Made by a program: the position numbers and the translations under genes. From Streptomyces sp. col6 (GTDB lineage Bacteria; Actinomycetota; Actinomycetes; Streptomycetales; Streptomycetaceae), in assembly GCF_008042035.1 (NCBI RefSeq), contig NZ_RDBL01000029.1:628409-692408 (forward strand): a stretch of 64,000 nucleotides of DNA, in the 5' to 3' direction. Positions 43,100 through 52,965 of the stretch are shown one piece after another. The notes below the pieces were generated by a model. It was not told where the DNA came from. It made no database searches and worked only from the letters and a program-made list of their open reading frames with translations. Each line of letters opens with the position of its first letter. Positions within the stretch are counted from its first letter, which is position 1.

Positions 43100-46000
43100 T
43101 CACGGCAGGTCCGCGACGATGCCCTCCAGCAGACCGATGACGTCGTCGAGGGTCAGCCCGGCGCCCGCGGTCCGCTCCTCCGCGTAGCACGCGGGCCCCA
43201 GCGCCTCGCGGCACAGGCGCTCGGCCGCGTCGACCTCGGCCTGCTCCCCCTCGGTCCTCGGGCTCGACGTCCGCCGCCACTCCGCGGCGGCGGCGAGGAT
43301 ACGGACGGCGGCCGCGTGGTGGCCCAGCTCGGCGATGACAGCCGCCGCGCCATCGGCCAGGTTCCCCGTGACGATCTCGGCGCACTGGGCCCCCTTCCCC
43401 GTGACCAGGGACGCGGTCAGCTCGCGCGCCCCGGCGACGAGACCGCCGTCCGGTCCGGGTTCGTGCACGGTGATCCGGGCCGAGAGGCCGCTCATCGCCA
43501 CGGTGAAGTGCGACGGCGGACCGCCGCGACCGGCCTCCTCCAGGGCGTTGCCGAGCAGCCGCCGGGCGTCCGCGATGTCGCCCCGGTAGTACGCCATGGT
43601 GGCGCGCAGGTAGTGGACGTACGCGGTGGCGTCGTGCGCCTGGTGACGTTCGGCCTCGGCCTCGGAATGGTCCAGCCGCTGGTGGGCGTCGGCCAGGTCA
43701 CCGGTGCGGTAGGAGAGTTCGGCGAGCCGGGCGAGGTGGAACGGGGCCTCGGCATGGGCGCCGACCTCGCGGGAGAGCAGCAGCGCCTCCTCGTAGGCGG
43801 TGCGCGCGGCGTCGTAGCGACCGCGCATCATGCCCGCCTCGGCCACCGCGCTCGCGACCTGGGCCCGCATCCAGCGGTCACCAACGCGGCGGCTCAGGAC
43901 GCGCAGCTCGTCGAGATCGTCGTCGATTCCAGGCATGCCCCCCGGCATGTCGACCATCATGTGCGCACGGAACATCAGGATGACGCCGTATTCCCACGGG
44001 CCGCCGTGCGCACGGGCGTTGTCGACCGCCCGGTCGATCCTCTCCCGGGTGTCCTCCGACGTGCCGGTGAGATACGCGGTCATCGGCCAGAGCAGCCCCG
44101 GGAAACGGACGCCATGAGTCCGGGAGGCGGCGAACGCGTCGGCCACCCGGATCACGAGCGCGTGGAGTGCGGCGTCGTCCTGCGCCGTCGTGACCTGCCC
44201 GCTCTCCGCCGCGTAGAAGAACCACAGCAGGTGGAGGTTCATCCGGGGCCAGTACCGGGGGTCCGACTCGTCGGTGGGCTCCGGGCCGAGCGAGCGGGCC
44301 TTCAGGGTCCAGGACAGGCCCTCGGGGCGGTAGTTGCGCAGCCACCAGAACCAGCCCATGCCCAGCGCCAGGCGGGCGGCCTCCGCTTCGGAGGGGGACG
44401 CGGGCGCGGTGGTGCGCTGGAGAGCGGCCCGGATGTTGTCGAGTTCGGTCTCCAGGCGCTCGATCCACGCGAGCTGGTCGCCGGAGCGCAGGCGGGGTTC
44501 CGCCTCCTCGACGAGGGCGAGGAAGTACGCGGTGTGCGCGCTCTCGGCGGCGGCGCACACCTCCGGGGCCTCGGCGCACCGCTCGGTGGCGTACTCGTGG
44601 ATCGTCTCCAGCAGGCGGTAGCGCATCGCACCGTCCGCCGCCGGGGCCGCTACGACCAGGGACTTGTCGACCAGGGCGCCGAGCAGGTCGGCGGTGTCGG
44701 CGGCGGGCCGGCCGGGCGCGGCCGGTGTCCTGATGACGGCTTCGGCGGCGGCCAGGTCCCAGCCGCCCGCGAAGACGGAGACCTGGCGCAGGGCGGTGCG
44801 CTCGTCCTCGCCGAGGAGGTCCCACGACCAGTCGACGACCGCCCGCAGAGTCTGCTGGCGGGGCAGCACCGTCCGGCTGCCGCCCGTCAGCAGGCGGAAC
44901 CTGTCGTCGAGCCGGTCCGCGATCTGACGCGGTCCGAGCAGGCGCAGCCGGGCGGCGGCCAGTTCGATGGCGAGCGGCAGCCCGTCCAGCCGCCGGCAGA
45001 TCTCCGCGACGGCGTCCGCGTCGTGCGCGGGCCCGTGGCTGGGGTCGAATCCGGGGCGTACGGCTCTGGCGCGTTCGGTGAACAGGCGGTGGGCGGGGTC
45101 GGCGGGCAGCGGACCGACCGGCCGTACGGACTCGCCGGGAACGGCGAGCGGCTCCCTGCTGGTGGCGAGGACGCGCAGGTGGGGGCAGCGGGTCAGCAGG
45201 CTCTCGGCCAGCGCGGCGGCGGCACCGATGACGTGCTCGCAGTTGTCGAGGATGAGCAGGACGGGCGTGGGGCGGGAGCCGTGCCCCAGCCGGTCGACGA
45301 GCAGGTCGACCGGGTCGGTGCGCGGGAGCGAGCCGTCGAGAGTGTTGTCCCGCAGCAGCGTCGTCTCGCGCAGTCCGAGCGCGGACAGCACGGCGCCGGG
45401 GACGGCGTCGGGGTCCTCCACGGGTGCGAGTTCGGCGATCCAGACGTCCGGTGGCAGGGTGCCGGGCGCGGACTCCTGGCGCGCCGCGGACTCCTCGGCG
45501 AGGCGCGTCTTGCCCGAGCCGCCGGGACCGGTGAGGGTGACCAGCCGTGACCGGGTCAGGTCGTCGTGGATGGCGCGCAGTTCGGGCTCACGCCCCACGA
45601 AGGAGGTCAGCCGGGGGCGCAGATTGCTCCGGGCGGGTTTCACGTGAAACAGCCCGGTTTCGGCGGGCGCGGGCGCGGGGGCGAGCAGTTCGCGGTGCAG
45701 GGCGGCCAGTTCGGGCCCGGGGTCGGTGCCGAGACCGTCGGCCAGGGCGCGGCGGGCTTCCTCGTATGCGGCGAGCGCGTCGGCCTGCCGGCCGTCGGCG
45801 CGCAGGGCCCGTATGAGCTGAACCCGGAAGCGCTCGTCGTACGGGTGGGCGGCGGTCAGCTCCGTCAGCTCGGCGACCAGGGCGGCGGCGGGCAGCGCGG
45901 TGGTCTCCGCGGTGCTGCGGCTTGTGGCTCCTGCGGGGGCGGGGGCCTCGGCGGCCGTGGCTCCCCAGGGCCCCGCGACGGACGGCGGCCCGACCGACGC

Positions 46001-46570
46001 GGCGGCGGTGGCGTGCGTCGGGGCGGGCGCGGTGAGCGCCGCACCGGGAGCGCCGGCCGCGCGGCGCAGGTCCGCCTCGATGCGGCGCTCCAGGGCGGCC
46101 AGGCGGTGAGCCTCGGGGCGGAGGGCATGGCCGTGGTCGCCGTCGGGCAGATCGGCCAGGGCGGGGCCGCGCCACAGCGCGAGCGCGGTCCGCAGGGTGC
46201 GGGCGGCTTCCTCCGGGGCCCCGGCCTCCAGTTCGGCCGCGCCCTGCCGGGCCAGCCGCTCGAACACGAACAGGTCGACGTCGTCCGGCGCGGCCGTGAG
46301 GCGGTACCCGCCCGGTGTACTGGCCAGCGCCTCCCGGCCGAGCACCCTGCGCAGGCGCCCGACGAGGGCCTGGAGCGCGGCGGGCGCGTCCGCCGGGGGG
46401 TCGTCCGCCCAGACGTCGTCGACGAGATCGGCGACGGGGACGGGGCGACCCGGCCGCAGGGCGAGGGCGGCGAGAAGGGCACGCAGCCTGCCGCCGCCGA
46501 GGGGCAGAGCGCCACCGCTCTCGTCTCGCGCCTCGGTGGCGCCCAGGATCAGATACCGCACGCCACCCAT
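43100..46570 (-). CDS. AfsR/SARP-like regulator (BTAD, NB-ARC, TPR)
   Basis: 1156 residues. N-terminal OmpR-like winged helix (GGGRLRALLAALALRPGRPVPVADLVDDVW; STPGGYRL) and a BTAD helical domain to about 300, interrupted by an Ala/Pro-rich insert near 175-215. Then an NB-ARC ATPase with Walker A GPGGSGKT (about 347-354), LLILDNCEHV and GLPLAIELAAARLR motifs, and a long TPR-like C-terminus (about 650-1156). This is the AfsR-type architecture that activates secondary metabolism, although no biosynthetic cluster is adjacent. A tRNA-Leu TTA codon was not noticed in the gene. ATG 46570 used; GTG 46561 possible. Confidence 0.9.
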   Translation of the reverse strand: MGGVRYLILGATEARDESGGALPLGGGRLRALLAALALRPGRPVPVADLVDDVWADDPPADAPAALQALVGRLRRVLGREALASTPGGYRLTAAPDDVDLFVFERLARQGAAELEAGAPEEAARTLRTALALWRGPALADLPDGDHGHALRPEAHRLAALERRIEADLRRAAGAPGAALTAPAPTHATAAASVGPPSVAGPWGATAAEAPAPAGATSRSTAETTALPAAALVAELTELTAAHPYDERFRVQLIRALRADGRQADALAAYEEARRALADGLGTDPGPELAALHRELLAPAPAPAETGLFHVKPARSNLRPRLTSFVGREPELRAIHDDLTRSRLVTLTGPGGSGKTRLAEESAARQESAPGTLPPDVWIAELAPVEDPDAVPGAVLSALGLRETTLLRDNTLDGSLPRTDPVDLLVDRLGHGSRPTPVLLILDNCEHVIGAAAALAESLLTRCPHLRVLATSREPLAVPGESVRPVGPLPADPAHRLFTERARAVRPGFDPSHGPAHDADAVAEICRRLDGLPLAIELAAARLRLLGPRQIADRLDDRFRLLTGGSRTVLPRQQTLRAVVDWSWDLLGEDERTALRQVSVFAGGWDLAAAEAVIRTPAAPGRPAADTADLLGALVDKSLVVAAPAADGAMRYRLLETIHEYATERCAEAPEVCAAAESAHTAYFLALVEEAEPRLRSGDQLAWIERLETELDNIRAALQRTTAPASPSEAEAARLALGMGWFWWLRNYRPEGLSWTLKARSLGPEPTDESDPRYWPRMNLHLLWFFYAAESGQVTTAQDDAALHALVIRVADAFAASRTHGVRFPGLLWPMTAYLTGTSEDTRERIDRAVDNARAHGGPWEYGVILMFRAHMMVDMPGGMPGIDDDLDELRVLSRRVGDRWMRAQVASAVAEAGMMRGRYDAARTAYEEALLLSREVGAHAEAPFHLARLAELSYRTGDLADAHQRLDHSEAEAERHQAHDATAYVHYLRATMAYYRGDIADARRLLGNALEEAGRGGPPSHFTVAMSGLSARITVHEPGPDGGLVAGARELTASLVTGKGAQCAEIVTGNLADGAAAVIAELGHHAAAVRILAAAAEWRRTSSPRTEGEQAEVDAAERLCREALGPACYAEERTAGAGLTLDDVIGLLEGIVADLP

Positions 46571-46702
46571 TGTGTCCCGTCGGCACCCCGGTGAGCGGCG
46601 GTCGGACGGACCGGGACGCCTCCGGACGATCCCGCCGAACCTGCCGGGAGATCGCGAGGCGCACGGACCCGCCGGAGTCCTGCCGCGCTCGGCGGAACGG
46701 GC

Positions 46703-48814
46703 TCAGCCCTGGAGCGAGCGCCGGGCCGGGACCACGCCGCCGGCGACCGCACGCTGGCGAGGGGCCGCCGTACCCGTCCAGCAGGTGCCGCGCCGTGAGA
46801 CGAGGCGGCGCAGCCACAGTTCCGTGGAGGCGAGGTCGGCCAGGCCGTCCAGGGGCAGCGGCTCGCCCTCGGAGGCCGCGCGCAGGGCCTTGCGGACGAC
46901 GCGGGCCTCCACCAGGCCGGCGTCGGCGAGCAGCGGGGCGTCGAACAGGGCGATCAGCTCGGGCAGGGCGGCGCGCAGACCGGTCCGGGTCACCGCGGTC
47001 GAGGTGTGCTGCGAGGGCGCTCCCCAGCCGGGGGGCAGCTCGTGGATGCCCGCACCGGCCAGCACGCGGCGCAGGATCGCCGCACGGGCGCCCGGCTGGA
47101 CCCGCAGGGACTCGGGGAGCGCGCGGGCGGCGCGTACGACCTGGTTGTCGAGGAAGGGGGCGTGGAGCCGCTGACTGCGGATCTCGGCGGCCTGCTCCAG
47201 GATGCGGTGGTCGGCGGCGCTGCGGGCGAGGGCGGCCCTGGCGCGGGCCTCGCCGGGGCGCTGGACGGAGGAGGGGCGGATCGCCGCCTCCTGGAGGCGA
47301 ACCGATACTTCAGCGAGCGCCTCTCCGGTCAGCCACCGGGCGGCCGGCCCCGGTCTCGACCACGCCAGCGCGGCGAGCGAGGCCTCGGCCGGGGTGTCGA
47401 GGCCGGGCGCGAGCCGGTTGGCGTCGGGCAGTCGTCCGGCAGCCGTTTCGAGGCCGGTGCGGTAGGACGTACGGGCCAGCTTGCGGGCCGCCCGGTAGAC
47501 CGTCAGCGGCACGAACAACGAGTGCGCGGAAGGCCCTTCGGCCTTGGCGAGGGCGGCGACCGGGCGCAGCAGATGGCGCCGGCGCCGGTCCATCAACAGG
47601 TCGGCGAGGCGGGCCGGGTGGGCGTCGAGCACCTGCCGGGCGCCCGCGCCCACGAAGTGGTCGGCGCTGCCCGCGGAGAGCCGGCGCCGGTGGCGTTCGG
47701 CGAGGACGAGGGAGGGGGCGGGCTCGTCGGTGAGCGCGCCGGTGCCCAGTTCGGCGTAGGGCAGGGCCTCTTCGCCCGCCGCGACGACGACGTGGTGGAG
47801 CCGGGGGTTGGCCGCGATGGCGCGGGCCCGTTCCAGTTCGGGCTCGTGGGCGCGGGTCGTCAGGTCGTTGAAGGTGACGGCGAGCAGCCGCTCCCCCGCA
47901 CCGGTGCCGTGGCCCAGGATCGTGCCGGGCAGTCCGGGGAGACCGGCGGCGAGCAGGGCCAGGGTCGCCGACGCGCTGCCGCCGGAGAGGTCGGCGCCGA
48001 TGCCGGGCACGGGCGCGCCCCGGGCGGCGCGGCGTTCGGCCGGGCCCATGCCGGGGACCGGTCCGGGGTCGGGGGGCAGGGTCTCCGGGGCGTGGCGCGG
48101 GGCCAGCAATCGGGCGCGTACCGCTTCGACCAGCGCGTCGCGCACCCCGTCGACGGCGCTCACCGGATCGAGCTCCGGCGCGGCCACGGCGAGGGAGGCC
48201 ACGGCCTCGTACCCGGTGATCTCCCGCGAGCCCTCGCGGAGGATCAGGGCGTGGCCGGGCGGGATGCGCTTCACGCCCGCGTAGGGGGTGCCGTCGCGCA
48301 GCGCCTCGGGTGTCTCGGGGCAGGCCAGCAGCGCGGCCAGGTGGCCGATGTCGAGCTGGGCCTCGATGAGGTCCGCGAGGGGAAGGGCGGCGGTGGCGTA
48401 CGCCGTGCCGCCGGCCCAGGGTGTGTAGAAGACCGGGCGGGCTCCGGCGAGGTCGCCGACGACGGTGATCCGGCGGCCGATCTGGACGACGGCCGTGTAG
48501 CTGCCGGTCCACGCGGTGAGGTGGCGCAGGGCACCGCCCCGGGCGGCGAGCAGCCCGACGCGCAGCTGTTCGTCGGTGGCGCCGCAGCAGCCGAGGACGG
48601 CGAGCCGGACCATCGGGGCGCCCTCGGCGGTGTCCACCCGCACGGTGCGGATCTCGTCGGGCCGCCAGTCGCCGACCGCCCAGAGCGGATCGGGGTCGCC
48701 CCACAGGAGTTGGGAGCCCACGGGGTGCATCGTGCGCCCGTCGTCGCTGCCGCCGACCGCCCCGGCCGTGCCGAAGCTCGCGGCGATACTGCTCCAACCC
48801 ACCAACCAACGCAT
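46703..48814 (-). CDS. Asparagine-synthetase-like protein, degenerate glutaminase and PP-loop
   Basis: 703 residues with the two-part layout of class-II glutamine amidotransferase plus asparagine synthetase. The mature N-terminus is Met-Arg-Trp, so the Cys nucleophile required for glutamine hydrolysis is absent, although the fold is recognisable (LRHLTAWTGSYTAVVQIGRR, VGDLAGARPVFYTPW). The synthetase PP-loop reads DLSGGSASA (about 274-282) where active enzymes have SGGxDS, so the conserved Asp is Ala. Similar proteins cyclise lasso peptides or act as orphan amide-forming enzymes, but no precursor peptide or protease gene is nearby. ATG 48814 has GGAGG at 6 bases. Confidence 0.85.
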   Translation of the reverse strand: MRWLVGWSSIAASFGTAGAVGGSDDGRTMHPVGSQLLWGDPDPLWAVGDWRPDEIRTVRVDTAEGAPMVRLAVLGCCGATDEQLRVGLLAARGGALRHLTAWTGSYTAVVQIGRRITVVGDLAGARPVFYTPWAGGTAYATAALPLADLIEAQLDIGHLAALLACPETPEALRDGTPYAGVKRIPPGHALILREGSREITGYEAVASLAVAAPELDPVSAVDGVRDALVEAVRARLLAPRHAPETLPPDPGPVPGMGPAERRAARGAPVPGIGADLSGGSASATLALLAAGLPGLPGTILGHGTGAGERLLAVTFNDLTTRAHEPELERARAIAANPRLHHVVVAAGEEALPYAELGTGALTDEPAPSLVLAERHRRRLSAGSADHFVGAGARQVLDAHPARLADLLMDRRRRHLLRPVAALAKAEGPSAHSLFVPLTVYRAARKLARTSYRTGLETAAGRLPDANRLAPGLDTPAEASLAALAWSRPGPAARWLTGEALAEVSVRLQEAAIRPSSVQRPGEARARAALARSAADHRILEQAAEIRSQRLHAPFLDNQVVRAARALPESLRVQPGARAAILRRVLAGAGIHELPPGWGAPSQHTSTAVTRTGLRAALPELIALFDAPLLADAGLVEARVVRKALRAASEGEPLPLDGLADLASTELWLRRLVSRRGTCWTGTAAPRQRAVAGGVVPARRSLQG

Positions 48815-48830
48815 CGCCGCCTCCACAGGC

Positions 48831-48839
48831 TGTGGACAA
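48831..48839. promoter_or_regulatory. DnaA-box-like sequence upstream of the asparagine-synthetase-like gene
   Basis: TGTGGACAA (reverse of TTGTCCACA), 17 bases before the start codon and followed by an A-tract. Same motif and similar position as the site upstream of ndh. Confidence 0.4.
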
Positions 48840-49988
48840 AAAAACGGCGCGGCAGGCAAGCACCCGGAGAACTCCGGTGACGATCGGCGCCGTTGCGGAC
48901 ATGCTGCCACGACAACGGCGTGCAGGAGTGGCTACGGACGGCGCACGTCGTGAGCGCATGCGCCCCTGGCAAAGGCCGCAGGGCGGACGCCGGGAATCAC
49001 ATCTCCTCCGCGGCTCGCGCGCGTCGCCCCCGAGGCCAACGGAGTTGTCGATTCCGGGCGTTGCGTTCCCCGCTCCCGCTTCGCGCGAACGGCCCGGTTC
49101 CGGCCAGCGCCCGCGCCCGGCCGGCCCGGCCGCGGGGAGGTCCACCCGTCCCCCGGCCCGACCTCGTCCGACCGTCGACATCCGGCCAATCTCGGCGCCA
49201 CCAGGAACCGTTGGCCCGGTGATTGATTGACCTCTTTCACCCGCATTCATGCTGATTGTGCCGCGGCTTCCGCGGCCGGCCCCCCGGACCGGTCCACCGC
49301 CTGCGGGGAATGAGGCGGCGATATCCCCCAGCCCCCTGCGTCCAGCGCAGCGAGCCGATCCACGCAGCACCCATGCAAGCGCCGCCCCCGGGACCGGGCC
49401 AGAGCGCACGTACAGGCGCACAGCCACACACCGGGGGGCACGCGCGAGGACCCCGGAGGGACCTCGGACGAGCGGCCACGAGCAACAGGGGCGGCGCCGC
49501 GTCCGTATGCCCCGCGCGCCGGTCCGCGCCCGCCGGCGGGCGGAGGCGGGCCGGACGACGAGCCTTTCCCCACGGGGGCGAGGCCGGTCCCCCAAGCCGC
49601 CGCGGACGGCCCGGAGTTCCGGACCGACGGCCTCCACGCACCCTCCCCCGCTCCCTCGCCGTTCCCCCGCTTTTCCTTCGCCCTTCCTCCGCCGCGTGTT
49701 CGCCCCCACCGCCCCGGACGTCCCTCGCGTTCCCTCCCGCCCCACAGCTCTCCGCGGGCGGCCGGGACGGACAACAATCCCGCCATACGGACGTCCAGCC
49801 CTTAACGGTAGGGATGCGACGAACTACGCTGGGTGCACTGATGTTCTCAGCAGGGCGGCATATTCCCCGGGGCACGGCCAAATGCGTGTGCGGGCGGAGT
49901 GACAGGGTTCGTCCCTGGGGAGAACACGGTACGAATGCCGCGCGCCGTGACGGTGACGCGGCTGCCGTCTGTGTGTCGAGGGGTGGCC
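48840..49988. other. 1.15-kb intergenic region without a convincing gene
   Basis: Lies between the minus-strand asparagine-synthetase-like gene and the plus-strand NsdA-like gene. Long overlapping open frames exist on both strands, but all are Arg/Pro/Gly-rich, have flat codon-position composition and resemble no family. It must hold promoters for both flanking genes. No tRNA, repeat array or strong hairpin was recognised. A short minus-strand frame at 49246-48932 is possible but unsupported. Confidence 0.6.
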
Positions 49989-51563
49989 ATGTCCAGGGAG
50001 CAACGCGGACCGAACGAGAAGCTCGGCACCGTTCTCGCCCTCGCGGGAATCAGTAACGCCGGGCTCGCCCGGCGGGTCAACGACCTCGGGGCGCAGCGCG
50101 GTTTGACCCTCCGGTACGACAAGACGTCGGTCGCCCGGTGGGTCTCGAAGGGCATGGTGCCGCAGGGCGCCGCGCCCCATCTCATCGCCGCGGCGATCGG
50201 CGCCAAGCTCGGCCGGCCCGTCCCGCTGCACGAGATCGGGCTCGCCGACGCCGATCCGGCGCCGGAGGTGGGCCTGGCCTTCCCGCGCAACGTGGACGCG
50301 GCGGTGCGCTCGGCGACGGAGCTGTACCGGCTGGATCTGGCCGGGCGGCGGGCCGGCAGCGGCGGGATCTGGCAGTCGCTGGCGGGCTCGTTCTCCGTGA
50401 GCGCGTACGCCACACCCGCGTCCCGCTGGCTGATATCCCCCGCCGACCCGTCGGTGGCGCGGACAGCGGCGACGGCCGGGGGGCAGCCGCCCGGCGCGCA
50501 GGGCGCACCGGGGGCGCACGGCCCCGCCGGAGCACCCGCCCCGTCCGCATCGCCCTCCCAGGGACACGGCACCCCGCCGGTCCCCGGCCACAGCCTGCTG
50601 ATCCCGGCGCAGCCCGGCCCCGAGTCCGGAGGCGACGCCTCCTCGCTGCGCGTGGGACACAGCGACGTCTCCAAACTGCGCGAGGCCGCCCAGGACGCAC
50701 GCCGGTGGGACTCCAAGTACGGCGGCGGCGACTGGCGTTCGTCGATGGTCCCGGAGTGCTTACGCGTCGACGCGGCCCCGCTGCTGCTCGGTTCGTACAG
50801 TGACGAGGTCGGCCGCGCGCTGTTCGGCGCGGCGGCCGAGCTGACCCGGCTCGCCGGCTGGATGGCCTTCGACACCGGCCAGCAGGAGGCGGCCCAGCGC
50901 TACTACATCCAGGCACTGCGCCTGGCACGGGCGGCGGCCGACGTGCCGCTCGGCGGTTACGTCCTGGCGTCGATGTCGCTGCAGGCGACCTACCGCGGCT
51001 TCGCCGACGAGGGCGTCGACCTCGCGCAGGCCGCCGTCGAACGCAACCGGGGCCTCGCCACCGCGCGCACGATGAGCTTCTTCCGCCTGGTCGAGGCGCG
51101 GGCCCACGCGAAGGCGAATGACGCGCCGGCCGCAGGGGCCGCGCTCAAGGCGTCGGAGAGCTGGCTGGAGCGCTCACGCGAGGGCGACGCGGACCCGGCG
51201 TGGCTGGGCTTCTACTCGTACGACAGATTCGCGGCCGACGCCGCCGAGTGCCACCTCGACCTGAAGGCGCCCCGCCAGGTCCGCCGCTTCACCGAACAGG
51301 CGCTGTCCCGGCCCACCGAGGAGTTCGTCCGCTCGCACGGGCTGCGGCTCGTCGTATCGGCGGTCGCCGAGCTGGAATCGGGCAATCTGGACGCGGCCTG
51401 CGCGGCGGGCACCCGGGCCGTGGAGGTGGCGGGCCGCATCTCGTCGGCACGGACCACGGAGTACGTGCGCGACCTGCTGCACCGGCTGGAGCCGTACGGG
51501 GACGAGCCGCGCGTCGTCGAGCTGCGCGAGCGCGCCCGCCCCCTGCTGGTCGCCCCGGCATAA
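49989..51563 (+). CDS. NsdA-like / sporulation-associated regulatory protein
   Basis: 524 residues. A lambda-repressor-like N-terminus (LGTVLALAGISNAGLARRVNDLGAQRGLTLRYDKTSVARWVSKG, about 10-60) is followed by a Pro/Gly/Ala-rich linker (about 165-215) and a C-terminal TPR-like helical domain (AAQRYYIQALRLARAAADVPLGG; RRFTEQALSRPTEEFV). This is the layout of NsdA, a negative regulator of Streptomyces development and antibiotic production, and its paralogues. ATG 49989 is preceded by GAGGGG. The gene stands alone after a long non-coding region. Confidence 0.85.
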   Translation: MSREQRGPNEKLGTVLALAGISNAGLARRVNDLGAQRGLTLRYDKTSVARWVSKGMVPQGAAPHLIAAAIGAKLGRPVPLHEIGLADADPAPEVGLAFPRNVDAAVRSATELYRLDLAGRRAGSGGIWQSLAGSFSVSAYATPASRWLISPADPSVARTAATAGGQPPGAQGAPGAHGPAGAPAPSASPSQGHGTPPVPGHSLLIPAQPGPESGGDASSLRVGHSDVSKLREAAQDARRWDSKYGGGDWRSSMVPECLRVDAAPLLLGSYSDEVGRALFGAAAELTRLAGWMAFDTGQQEAAQRYYIQALRLARAAADVPLGGYVLASMSLQATYRGFADEGVDLAQAAVERNRGLATARTMSFFRLVEARAHAKANDAPAAGAALKASESWLERSREGDADPAWLGFYSYDRFAADAAECHLDLKAPRQVRRFTEQALSRPTEEFVRSHGLRLVVSAVAELESGNLDAACAAGTRAVEVAGRISSARTTEYVRDLLHRLEPYGDEPRVVELRERARPLLVAPA

Positions 51564-51654
51564 ACCTCCGCTCCTCGGGAAGCGCCAGGCTCGCCGAACG
51601 GGTTTGAGTCCGTTGTCAGTGGGTCAGTGCACTATCGGGGTGGGAGGTGGCGTG

Positions 51655-52905
51655 ATGATGACGCACGCGGCGTACGACTGCGATGTGCTGGTGATCGGCG
51701 GCGGGATCGTCGGCCTGTCGGCCGCGTACGCGCTCACGCGCACCGCACCGGGCACCCGCGTGACGGTGCTGGAGAAGGAGGACGCTCCCGCGCGCCATCA
51801 GACGGGGCGCAACAGCGGGGTGATCCACAGCGGGATCTACTACCCGCCGGGCTCGCTCAAGGCGCGGTACGCGCTGCGCGGCGGCGCCGAGCTGGTCGAC
51901 TTCTGCCGGGAGCACTCCCTCGCGCACGCGGTGACCGGCAAGCTGATCGTCGCCACGGACCGCGCCGAGCTGCCCCGGCTGCACGCGCTGGTCCAGCGCG
52001 GCCGTGAGCACGGACTGCCGGTGCGCGAGCTGGGGCCCGCGCAGATCGCCGAGTACGAGCCGAAGGTGCGGGGCCTCGCAGCGATCCGGGTCGGCACGAC
52101 GGGGGTGTGCGACTTCAGGGCGGTCGCCGGGCGGCTCGCCGACGAGGTGCGCGGCGCGGGCGGGGCGATCAGGTTCGGCGCGGAGGTCACGGCGATCGAC
52201 CGCCGCCCCTGGGGCGTCGCCGTGCGCACGGCCGACGGCCTGGTGGTCAGGGCGAGGGTGCTGGTGAACTGCGCGGGGCTGCACTGTGACCGGATCGCCC
52301 GGCTGGCCGGCGACGAGCCGGGCATGCGGATCGTGCCGTTCCGGGGGGAGTACTACGAGCTGGCAAGGCCCGAGCTGGTGCGCGGCCTCGTCTACCCGGT
52401 GCCCGATCCGGCGTTCCCGTTCCTCGGTGTCCATCTGACCCGGGGCTTCGACGGTTCCGTCCACGTCGGGCCCAACGCGGTGCCCGCCGCGGCCCGCGAG
52501 GGCTACGGCTGGCCGGTCGTCCGGCCCCGCGAACTGATGGACACCCTGAGCTGGCCGGGCGCGTGGCGCATTGCCGGCCGGCACTGGCGGTACGGGGCGG
52601 GCGAGGTGCACCGCTCGCTGTCGAAGCGCGCGTTCACCGAGGCCGTCCGGCGCCTCCTGCCCGAGGTCACGGAGGACGACCTGCGCCCCTCGCCGGCCGG
52701 AGTCCGCGCCCAGGCCGTGCTGCGGGACGGCACCCTGGTCGACGACTTCCTGATCCGCGAGGCCCCGCACACGGTGCATGTGCTGAACGCCCCGTCGCCC
52801 GCCGCAACCGCCTCGCTGCCGATCGGGCGGGAGGTGGCCCGCCGGGCGCTGCTCCGGGCCAGGGCGGCCGGGTGGCGGCCGCCGGCCCCGGCGACGGCGG
52901 GCTGA
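51655..52905 (+). CDS. lhgO: L-2-hydroxyglutarate oxidase, LhgO family
   Basis: 416 residues. FAD-binding Rossmann motif VLVIGGGIVGLSAAYAL at the N-terminus, the LhgO/DAO pattern HQTGRNSGVIHSGIYYPPGSLKARY, and LVNCAGLHCDRIARLAG, MRIVPFRGEYYELA and APSPAATASLPIG near the C-terminus. Oxidises L-2-hydroxyglutarate to 2-oxoglutarate, passing electrons to the respiratory chain or oxygen. ATG 51655 with GGGAGG about 7 bases upstream; GTG 51652 and ATG 51658 are adjacent alternatives. Confidence 0.9.
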   Translation: MMTHAAYDCDVLVIGGGIVGLSAAYALTRTAPGTRVTVLEKEDAPARHQTGRNSGVIHSGIYYPPGSLKARYALRGGAELVDFCREHSLAHAVTGKLIVATDRAELPRLHALVQRGREHGLPVRELGPAQIAEYEPKVRGLAAIRVGTTGVCDFRAVAGRLADEVRGAGGAIRFGAEVTAIDRRPWGVAVRTADGLVVRARVLVNCAGLHCDRIARLAGDEPGMRIVPFRGEYYELARPELVRGLVYPVPDPAFPFLGVHLTRGFDGSVHVGPNAVPAAAREGYGWPVVRPRELMDTLSWPGAWRIAGRHWRYGAGEVHRSLSKRAFTEAVRRLLPEVTEDDLRPSPAGVRAQAVLRDGTLVDDFLIREAPHTVHVLNAPSPAATASLPIGREVARRALLRARAAGWRPPAPATAG

Positions 52906-52965
52906 CCCGGGCGCCCCCTGGCGCCGGACGCCCCCTGGCGCCCCGCCCCGTAGAATCAGAGCATT

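Noticed and set aside
46703..48814. Lasso peptide biosynthesis cluster
   Set aside because: The asparagine-synthetase-like protein stands without a precursor peptide, recognition element or transglutaminase-like protease gene nearby.
49237..50056. Overlapping 200-270-codon frames on both strands before the NsdA-like gene
   Set aside because: No family resemblance, Arg/Pro/Gly-rich in every frame and no ribosome sites; left as intergenic.
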